Shown here: one piece after another, positions 58,808-64,000 of the stretch | How positions within the stretch are numbered: position 1 is the stretch's first letter | Layout of the letters: each line of letters opens with the position of its first letter | Assembly (NCBI GenBank): GCA_020849275.1 | Contig: JADLGO010000001.1 | Span: forward strand, 62,001-126,000 | Direction of reading: 5' to 3' | DNA from: Chthonomonadales bacterium | GTDB lineage: Bacteria; Armatimonadota; Chthonomonadetes; Chthonomonadales; CAJBBX01 | Length of the DNA stretch: 64,000 nt | Position numbers and translations under genes: made by a program | Notes under the pieces: generated by a model | Told to the model about the DNA's origin: nothing | Databases searched by the model: none | Seen by the model: only the letters and a program-made list of their open reading frames with translations

Positions 58808-59851
58808 TCAGCCTGCCTGGCCCGCGACGAAAGCCTCCAGGGCGGCCGCCCCGATCGCGGAGACGGCCGTGTAGCCGCGGCGGCCGCGAAACCAGGCGAT
58901 CGCCTGCGCGCGGTCGCGGCGGGCGAGGAAGGCGGTGAGGTGGCCGAGGCGCAGCCGGCGCCAGCCTCGGGGCGGGTCGGTCCGCGGGCCGTGCGCCTCG
59001 CGAACGAAGACGCTCAGCGAAGCGAGCCCGTCACTGTATACCACCTGCGTGGCCGGCTTGCCGCCGATCCGGCTGCCGAGGGCCCGCGTCGCGCGGAACC
59101 CCAGCGGGCCCTCGGCGCGCAGCCCCAGCCGGGCGGCGACCGCGCCCGGTTCGTCGGCGCGTTTCGGCCGGGCGGGAGCCGGCGCGGCAACCACGTGGGA
59201 GCGGTCGCCAGGCGGGAGCGTGAACCAGTCGTCTGGCGTCGACCGTGGGAACCGGACCTGCTGGTAGCTCAACAGGCTGACCAGCGCGCCGCTCGCGGCG
59301 CGCGTTTCAACCCGCAGCGTGCGGTAGGTGGCCCGGTCCACCCAGCGCCGCTGGGAGACCTTGCCGGGCCGACGGGGGCGGACCTCCAGGAGGTAGCACG
59401 GCCGCCCGGCGGCCGTGGCCCGCTCGGCGACGAGCGCGATACGGTAGTTGCGCAGGATCAGCGCGTGGGCGGCGGCGACGGCCGGGTCGGGCGGAGGCGA
59501 GTCAGCACGGGTCGCGGTGCGGGCGCGGGGCTCGTACTGCCACCGCGTCCTGCCGTCGAAACAGACGATGCGGCCGCGCGCGGCGCGCGGGGCCTCGTAG
59601 TCCATGCGGTAGCGGCCGCGGGAACCGTAGCGTACCCGCGCCAGGGTCGAGGTGGTGTGACGGGTGCCCCACACCTGGAGCGCCATCGTCGCCTCCATCG
59701 GCGTGTCCGCGCCCCGGGTCAGCGCCAGGCGCCAGATGCGCGACCCGGCGGTCTGCGACCGGGTCTCCGTTGCCGGCGCGGCGGCTACCGTCGCGGCGAG
59801 CGCCAGCGCGGAGGTGATCGCCGCCGCGCGGGGAAGGCGCTCAGAGCGCAT
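58808..59851 (-). CDS. RseB/MucB-like periplasmic regulator of sigma-factor activity
   Basis: A 347-residue exported protein (signal peptide LPRAAAITSALALAATVAAA). The N-terminal part is a LolA-like beta-domain (MEATMALQVWGTRHTTSTLA; RYRMDYEAPRAARGRIVCFD; RPCYLLEVRPRRPGKVSQRR). The C-terminal part (QVVYSDGLASLSVFVREAHG; RLRLGHLTAFLARRDRAQAI) matches the MucB/RseB C-terminal domain. RseB-like proteins bind the anti-sigma factor and sense envelope stress. Its start overlaps the anti-sigma gene by 11 bases, giving the classical order sigma, anti-sigma, RseB. Confidence 0.85.
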   Translation of the reverse strand: MRSERLPRAAAITSALALAATVAAAPATETRSQTAGSRIWRLALTRGADTPMEATMALQVWGTRHTTSTLARVRYGSRGRYRMDYEAPRAARGRIVCFDGRTRWQYEPRARTATRADSPPPDPAVAAAHALILRNYRIALVAERATAAGRPCYLLEVRPRRPGKVSQRRWVDRATYRTLRVETRAASGALVSLLSYQQVRFPRSTPDDWFTLPPGDRSHVVAAPAPARPKRADEPGAVAARLGLRAEGPLGFRATRALGSRIGGKPATQVVYSDGLASLSVFVREAHGPRTDPPRGWRRLRLGHLTAFLARRDRAQAIAWFRGRRGYTAVSAIGAAALEAFVAGQAG

Positions 59852-60371
59852 CGAAGTCCTCGGGCGCCTGGAGTCGGGCCGTCGCCTCGGCGTGCGCGTC
59901 GCGCTGGAACTCGGCGCTCGGGCCGGCCTCGGCCAGGGCCTGAGCCGCGTGGAGCGCCACCATCTCGTCGATCTCGCGAACCGCGGGAAGGCCGCCCGAG
60001 ACGCCGCTCGATCGGCCTGGCGCGAGAAGGCCGGGACCGATGGCGACGGCTCCCCCGAGCACCGCGAGCGCGGCGGCGGTCGCCCACCCGAGGCGGCGGC
60101 GCAGGGCAGGCGGACGGGGCCGCGCGGACCGCGCGCCCGCTTCCGTGCCGGCGCCGGCGCGGAAGCGGGCCAGCACGCGCTCCCGCGACGGGCCCGCCTC
60201 GGGCGCCGGAACGTTGCCCAGGAGGCGGCGCGTTGCCGCGAGGGCCGCGTGCTCCCGCCGGCAGGCGCGGCATTCGCGCAGGTGGTCGGCGACCGCCACG
60301 GCCGTCTCGGCCGGCAGCGCGCCGTCGATGAAGTCATTGATCGCGCGCAGCATATCGCTACAGGTAGTCAT
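59841..60371 (-). CDS. Anti-sigma factor with zinc-binding ZAS domain
   Basis: A 176-residue membrane protein. Residues 1-48 form the zinc-associated anti-sigma domain with the motif H-x3-C-x2-C (HLRECRACRREH), which clamps the sigma factor in the cytoplasm. One transmembrane helix (WATAAALAVLGGAVAIGPGL, about residues 94-113) follows. The rest is periplasmic. It lies 40 bases after the sigma gene and overlaps the RseB-like gene. Release of the sigma factor would follow cleavage of this protein under envelope stress. Confidence 0.88.
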   Translation of the reverse strand: MTTCSDMLRAINDFIDGALPAETAVAVADHLRECRACRREHAALAATRRLLGNVPAPEAGPSRERVLARFRAGAGTEAGARSARPRPPALRRRLGWATAAALAVLGGAVAIGPGLLAPGRSSGVSGGLPAVREIDEMVALHAAQALAEAGPSAEFQRDAHAEATARLQAPEDFDAL

Positions 60372-60411
60372 TGCCCGATGTTCCTAGGAGCCCTCGCGGC
60401 CCGAGCGCGCC

Positions 60412-61002
60412 CTATGGGCGCGTCACGTGTGCCGCGAGGGCTCTCCGCAACTGGTTGCGTCCCCGGTGCAGGCGCGAGCGCACCGTGCCGATCGGGATGC
60501 CGAGCGCCCGGCTCACGTCGGCGTAGTCCATCTGCTCCATGTCGGCCAGCACCACCACGGAGCGGAACTCCTCCGGCAGGGCCATCAGCGCGCCCTGCAC
60601 CTCCTCCGAGAGCGAGTTGTCGACGACCAGGCGCACAGGATCGGCGGACTCGTCCACGATCGCGTCGGCACCGTGGCCATCGCCGTCTTCCAGACTCTCG
60701 GCGGCGTGACGTCTCGCGCGGCGCACCATGTCGATCCGCGTCGTGGTCATCACCCGGTACATCCACCGCATGAAGGTCGTCTCTCCACGGAACTGGTGAA
60801 AGGACCGAAAGCCCTCGATCAGCGCCTCGCTCATCAGGTCCTCGGCGTCGTCGCGGCTGCCGGCCGTGCGGTAGGCGTAGCGCCACAGGGCCTCCCAACA
60901 CTCGTCGATGAGGGCTTCGAAGGCTGCCTGTTGTCCGGCGCCGGTGTGCTGCTCCGCCGCGCGTCGCGGAAGGCCGAGTCTCATGGTGGTGGCGGTCGCC
61001 AT
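60412..61002 (-). CDS. ECF-type RNA polymerase sigma factor
   Basis: A 196-residue sigma factor of the sigma-70 ECF group. Region 2 is AAFEALIDECWEALWRYAYR, DAEDLMSEALIEGFRSFHQF, and FMRWMYRVMTTTRIDMVRR. Region 4 is LPEEFRSVVVLADMEQMDYA, VSRALGIPIGTVRSRLHRGR. There is no strong ribosome binding site. ATG 61002 gives a normal N-terminus, but ATG 60984 is also possible, and a frame to 61116 exists. It heads the operon with the anti-sigma and RseB-like genes and probably controls it. Confidence 0.88.
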   Translation of the reverse strand: MATATTMRLGLPRRAAEQHTGAGQQAAFEALIDECWEALWRYAYRTAGSRDDAEDLMSEALIEGFRSFHQFRGETTFMRWMYRVMTTTRIDMVRRARRHAAESLEDGDGHGADAIVDESADPVRLVVDNSLSEEVQGALMALPEEFRSVVVLADMEQMDYADVSRALGIPIGTVRSRLHRGRNQLRRALAAHVTRP

Positions 61003-61177
61003 AACAACCGCAATGGCGCGCGCGGCGCGCCCAAAGGTTCCGTCGGGGCTCGCCCATCGCGCTGCCGCTTCACGCGCCCCCGCCTGGGTGGCGAACCCTC
61101 GGCGCGCCCGCGGCACTTCCTGCCGTGGCGGCCAGGAGGCTACGTCCGGGACGGGCCTTGCGCGGGCCGCACGACGA

Positions 61178-61211
61178 CCAGGCCCCCCGGCTCGGCGGCC
61201 GGGGGGCCTGG
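61178..61211 (-). terminator. Hairpin after the basic-repeat protein gene
   Basis: Arms 61178-61191 and 61198-61211 form a perfect 14-bp stem with a 6-base loop, 20 bases beyond the stop of the minus-strand gene at 61232. No T run. Confidence 0.65.
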
Positions 61212-61231
61212 CCTCGGCGAGCGGAGCCCTC

Positions 61232-61582
61232 CTACCTGGCGCGAGGCCTGGTCGCCTTTGCGGCCTTGTGCGGAGCCACGTGTCCGGCGGCCACCTTCAC
61301 CGTGCGCCTGGCGGCGCTCCTCGCCGCGCGATGGGCAGCGATCTTCGCGGTGTGCCTGGCGGCGCTCTTCGCGGCGCGACGGGCCGTCTTTGCCGTGTGC
61401 CTGGCGGCGCTCTTCGCCGTGTGCCTGGCGGCGTGCTTCGCCGCGCGCTTCGTGGAAACGACCGGGGCCGCCTTGAGGGCGCCCGGCCTGGGACCGGCGG
61501 TTGCCGAGGCGGCCGGGAACAGCATGAGGCCGGCGAGGGCGGCGGCGAGAGCGGCGGTCAGCAGGGACCTTGCGCTGGACAT
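61232..61582 (-). CDS. Exported histone-H1-like basic repeat protein
   Basis: A 116-residue protein. Residues 1-29 are a convincing signal peptide (SLLTAALAAALAGLMLFPAA, then SATAG). The rest is almost entirely Lys, Arg, Ala and His in repeats of SAARHTAK, like the tails of bacterial histone-H1-like proteins. H1-like proteins bind DNA in the cytoplasm, so the signal peptide is odd: this version would act on DNA, polysaccharide or acidic lipids outside the membrane, or the signal may be a false call. It lies upstream of the ECF sigma operon on the same strand, with a hairpin and about 230 bases between. Confidence 0.75.
   Translation of the reverse strand: MSSARSLLTAALAAALAGLMLFPAASATAGPRPGALKAAPVVSTKRAAKHAARHTAKSAARHTAKTARRAAKSAARHTAKIAAHRAARSAARRTVKVAAGHVAPHKAAKATRPRAR
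61350..61442. repeat. Imperfect tandem DNA repeats within the H1-like gene
   Basis: The sequence GTGTGCCTGGCGGCG recurs at 61350, 61395 and 61419 (spacings of 45 and 24 bases). Each copy encodes the SAARHTAK unit on the minus strand. Such repeats change length easily. Confidence 0.75.
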
Positions 61583-61746
61583 TTCGAGATACGCCTCCTG
61601 GTGCGAGATGGTTGGCGGAACGGAGCTCTCCGGCGCCGGACCCCGGCTCCGTGGCCAGCGCTCCTACCATCCCCAGTGGCGCGCGCCGTCGCGCGATTGG
61701 TTCCCGCTCCCCGGGGGAATCCTCGGGCCGGTCCGTGGTGCCAGCC

Positions 61747-62955
61747 TCAGCCACGCTCCACGCGCGCGATCGCATCGCAGATGTACCCCAGGTTGCCCTC
61801 ATTGATCGCGGCCACGCAGATCCGGCCGCTGTCGACAACGTAGAGGCCGTACTCGGCGCGCAGGCGGCGAACCTCCTCCAGCGGGATGCCAAGGAACGAG
61901 AACATGCCCCGCTGGCGCTCCACGAAGCTGAAGTCCCGGCGCGTCGCCCGCTCGCGCAGCGCAGCGGCGAACGCGACGCGCATGGCGCGGATCCGCGTTC
62001 GCATCGCGGCGAGCTCCTCCTCCCAGCGGGCCCGCAGGCCCGAATCGCCGAGCACCAGCGCGGCGACCTGGCCTCCCCAAGACGGCGGGTTGGAGTAGCT
62101 TGCGCGGATGATGCGCTTGAGCTGGGTGCGCAGGCGCCGCGCCTCATCCTCGCTGGCGGCGACCACGGTGAGGGCGCCCACGCGCTCACGGTACAGCGAG
62201 AGGGACTTGGAGAAGGAGCTGGCCACCAGGAACGGCGCGCCGGCCTCGGCGAGCAGTCGCACCGCCAGCGCGTCGCCCTCGAGCCCCTCCGCGAAGCCCT
62301 GGTACGCCAGGTCGACGAAGGGCACCAGGCCGCCCTCGCGGCAGGCCGCGACGATGGCTTCCCATTGCTCCGGCGTGGGGTCGACCCCGGTCGGGTTGTG
62401 ACAGCAGGCGTGCAGCACGACGACCGCGCCCGCGGGCATCGCGCCGAGCGCCCGCAGCATCGCCGGGAAGCTCAGCGCACGCGTCGCGGCGTCGTAGTAG
62501 GGGTAGGTCTCGACGCGGAGGCCCGCCGCCTCGAGCACGCCGCGATGGTTCTCCCATGTCGGGGAGCTGATGTAGGCGACGGCGGACGGCAGGAAGCGCC
62601 TGAGGAGCTCGGCGCCAACGCGGAGGGCGCCGGTGCCGCCGAGCGTTTCAACCGTCACCGCGCGTCCGGAGCGGCGCGCGGGCGAGCCCGCCCCGAGGAG
62701 CAGGTCCTGCGCGGCGGCGTTGTAGGCCGGCAGTCCGTCGATGGGCAGATAGGCCTTGGTGGGCTCCGCCAACAGCCAGCGCTCGGAGGCCTGACGCACG
62801 CAGTCGAGCAGTGGAACGCGGCCCGACGCGTCCTGATAGACGCCGACCCCCAGGTTCACCTTGCGCGGGTTCACGTCGGCGGCGAAGGCCTCGGTGAGGC
62901 CGAGGATGGGGTCCGGCGGGGCGTCGGGAACGTCGGCGAACGGCGATGGGCGCAT
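61747..62955 (-). CDS. Aromatic/aspartate aminotransferase, class I
   Basis: A 402-residue pyridoxal-phosphate enzyme of the AspC/TyrB group. Clear signatures: DPILGLTEAFAADVNPRKVN, LGVGVYQDASGRVP, TLGGTGALRVGAELL, CCHNPTGVDPTPEQW, DLAYQGFAEGLEGDALAVR, and SFSKSLSLYRERVGAL with the cofactor-binding Lys. It transfers amino groups between aspartate or aromatic amino acids and 2-oxoglutarate. GAAGGAG precedes ATG 62955. An extended -10 (TGCTATACT on the minus strand, 63028-63020) lies upstream. Confidence 0.95.
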   Translation of the reverse strand: MRPSPFADVPDAPPDPILGLTEAFAADVNPRKVNLGVGVYQDASGRVPLLDCVRQASERWLLAEPTKAYLPIDGLPAYNAAAQDLLLGAGSPARRSGRAVTVETLGGTGALRVGAELLRRFLPSAVAYISSPTWENHRGVLEAAGLRVETYPYYDAATRALSFPAMLRALGAMPAGAVVVLHACCHNPTGVDPTPEQWEAIVAACREGGLVPFVDLAYQGFAEGLEGDALAVRLLAEAGAPFLVASSFSKSLSLYRERVGALTVVAASEDEARRLRTQLKRIIRASYSNPPSWGGQVAALVLGDSGLRARWEEELAAMRTRIRAMRVAFAAALRERATRRDFSFVERQRGMFSFLGIPLEEVRRLRAEYGLYVVDSGRICVAAINEGNLGYICDAIARVERG

Positions 62956-63019
62956 GGCGGCTCCTTCGGGCGCGCCGCGCGGCGTCTCTCGCGGCCGCGC
63001 GTGGCGGCGGTCCGTCCGA

Positions 63020-63028
63020 AGTATAGCA
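63020..63028 (-). promoter_or_regulatory. Extended -10 promoter of the aminotransferase gene
   Basis: On the minus strand TGC-TATACT is read from 63028 to 63020, placing the RNA start about 55 bases before the ATG at 62955. Confidence 0.6.
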
Positions 63029-63070
63029 CGCGGTCGGCGGCGGGAGGGCGGCCTGGCGATGTGCAGCATG

Positions 63071-63076
63071 TATAAT
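63071..63076 (+). promoter_or_regulatory. -10 element of the 63083 gene
   Basis: A perfect TATAAT. Its predicted RNA start (about 63083) coincides with the GTG of the next gene. Confidence 0.5.
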
Positions 63077-63082
63077 ACGAGC

Positions 63083-63469
63083 GTGTACGACCTCGATCGA
63101 ACCCAGGAGTGGCTGCGGCGCACGCAGCAGATCGGCCGCCCGCCCCCGGTGCGTGGTGGCGTGGTGCCGGACGTGCGCGCTCGCCGCCAGACGCTGGCCT
63201 GCGTCGGCGCATCAGCCGCCGTGCTGGCGGGCCTAGCGCTGCTGCCCGGGCCGCGGGGACCCGCGCCGGCCGCGCCGCGCGCCGTGGCGCTCGCCCGCGC
63301 GCGCTGGCTGCCTGCACGGGCGATGGACGCGTCGGGCGCCGCGCTCCACGCCGCGCGCGCGACCGGTGCGCCCACCTCGGGGATGCCGGGAATCGCGTCG
63401 CCGCCGCCAGCGGGCTCACACGTTGCGCCGCCGGCGCCGGTCTGGCTCGACGGAGCGGCCCGGTGGTAG
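63083..63469 (+). CDS. Small single-helix membrane protein, possibly leaderless
   Basis: A 128-residue protein: charged N-terminus (YDLDRTQEWLRRTQQIGRPP), one helix (ACVGASAAVLAGLALLPG, about residues 40-57) and an Ala/Pro-rich outer tail. The TATAAT at 63071-63076 ends 7 bases before GTG 63083, so the RNA would begin at the start codon. ATG 63068 in the same frame is an alternative but overlaps the -10. The stop overlaps an upstream in-frame GTG (63463) of ruvX, hinting at coupling. No family recognised. Confidence 0.6.
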   Translation: MYDLDRTQEWLRRTQQIGRPPPVRGGVVPDVRARRQTLACVGASAAVLAGLALLPGPRGPAPAAPRAVALARARWLPARAMDASGAALHAARATGAPTSGMPGIASPPPAGSHVAPPAPVWLDGAARW

Positions 63470-63480
63470 GCGTGGGCGGC

Positions 63481-63921
63481 ATGGGACGTGTGCTCGCCCT
63501 GGACGTGGGCGACAGGACGATCGGGCTCGCCGTCAGCGACGAGGCGGGCGTATTCGCGTTCCCGCTGGAGACTCTCAGCCGCCAACCCGAGGGGCACCGC
63601 CGCGACGTGGCCGCCGTGGCGCGCATCGCCGCCGAGCGCGAGGTCACCGACATCGTGGTAGGCCACCCGATCCGGCTGGACGGCACTGTCGGGCCGCAGG
63701 CGGAGAAGGTGGAGGCGTTCGTCGAGCAGTTGCGCAAGCGCGTCGAGGCGCGAGTGCACCTCCAGGACGAGCGGCTGTCGACAGCCGAGTGCGAGCGCGC
63801 CATGCTGGACGCCGACGTTCGACGCGAGCGTCGCAAGAGGGCGGTGGACTCGATGGCCGCCAGCGTCATTCTACAGTCGTTCCTCGCCCGCGGGGGAAGG
63901 GCGGCCCCGCCCGTCGAATAG
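63481..63921 (+). CDS. ruvX: Putative pre-16S rRNA nuclease / Holliday junction resolvase-like RuvX
   Basis: A 146-residue protein of the YqgF/RuvX family with an RNase H-like fold. VLALDVGDRTIGLAVSDE carries the first catalytic Asp, DIVVGHPIRLDGTVGPQAEK the second-strand motif, and LQDERLSTAECERAM the third. The last acidic site lies in KRAVDSMAASVIL. It matures the 5' end of 16S rRNA in E. coli and is sometimes listed as a resolvase. ATG 63481 has no strong binding site. An in-frame GTG at 63463 would add VVGVGG and overlap the previous gene. Confidence 0.94.
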   Translation: MGRVLALDVGDRTIGLAVSDEAGVFAFPLETLSRQPEGHRRDVAAVARIAAEREVTDIVVGHPIRLDGTVGPQAEKVEAFVEQLRKRVEARVHLQDERLSTAECERAMLDADVRRERRKRAVDSMAASVILQSFLARGGRAAPPVE

Positions 63922-63924
63922 CCT

Positions 63925-63960
63925 CGTGGCGCGTGGCCGGCCGCGCGCCGGGGCGCCACG
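63925..63960 (+). terminator. Hairpin after ruvX
   Basis: CGTGGCGC (63925-63932) pairs with GCGCCACG (63953-63960) around a GC-rich inner segment that can extend the stem. It lies 4 bases after the ruvX stop. The last 40 bases of the window hold no visible feature. Confidence 0.5.
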
Positions 63961-64000
63961 CCGGACATGCAGTCGATGCCCAGAGGTCCGCAGCGCAACC

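Noticed and set aside
1-64000. tRNA, rRNA, CRISPR arrays, insertion sequences or phage attachment sites
   Set aside because: I saw no tRNA cloverleaf, no regularly spaced repeats, no transposase or integrase motifs. A covariance-model search would be needed to exclude small RNAs.

Overview
The window is very GC-rich and densely coded on both strands, with little redundancy and no rRNA, tRNA, CRISPR array or insertion sequence that I could find. The gene set points to a Gram-negative-type, polysaccharide-degrading heterotroph, most likely Armatimonadota (Planctomycetota is the alternative). Reasons: four DUF1559-type pilin-like proteins with the motif [14 protein letters not shown], GntR regulators carrying a LacI-type sensor domain, the DUF1592/DUF1552 exported pair, PEP-CTERM proteins, and many exported glycoside hydrolases. 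This assignment rests on family knowledge, not on a marker-gene phylogeny.

Layout. 1-6551: a cut-off secreted protein, a pilin with a TIM-barrel protein, and the DUF1592/DUF1552 pair. 6597-12407: metabolic housekeeping, with panB-panC-panD facing coaBC (pantothenate to CoA), then hisG, ruvA and a cysteine hydrolase. 12445-16646: a GntR/LacI regulator, a tiny membrane protein, a pilin, an exported (a/a)6-barrel protein and an STN-like protein. 16689-23873: a complete YtfQ/R/T-YjfF-type sugar ABC importer followed by a GH127 beta-L-arabinofuranosidase. 23913-29037: a frameshifted cupin, a CBS-pair protein, a serine beta-lactamase-like enzyme, a lipoprotein MsrA and several tiny membrane proteins. 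29168-32677: GH95, GlcG-like and MBL-fold operon. 33725-45103: sugar isomerase, UROD-like protein, SSP411-like protein, GH36 alpha-galactosidase, acetyl xylan esterase, SRAP (YedK) protein, alpha/beta hydrolase and UlaG-like lactonase. 45219-48954: two pilin / tiny-protein modules with a second GntR/LacI regulator. 48961-56008: a DprE2-like/DprE1-like/radical-SAM operon, a sugar isomerase, and a beta-propeller phosphoesterase preceded by a 53-residue membrane protein. 56394-58749: two PEP-CTERM genes with sigma-54-type promoters. 58808-61582: ECF sigma / anti-sigma / RseB-like operon and a histone-H1-like exported basic protein. 61747-63921: aminotransferase, small membrane protein and ruvX.

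How they fit together. Exported GH36, GH95, GH127, acetyl esterase and (a/a)6-barrel enzymes would release galactose, fucose, arabinofuranose and acetate from plant-type polysaccharides, and the ABC importer beside GH127 would take up a furanose sugar. The isomerases and the UlaG-like lactonase would act on the imported sugars.

The two observations I rate highest are these. (1) A recurring module joins a GntR/LacI regulator, a DUF1559 pilin and a tiny single-helix membrane protein. Two of its promoters share an identical 20-bp operator-like sequence, and parts of the genes are nearly identical at DNA level, so the module looks like a regulated, duplicating surface-pilin cassette. (2) Three sigma-54-type -24/-12 elements, each with exact GG-N10-GC spacing, lie only at the two PEP-CTERM genes among the places I examined.
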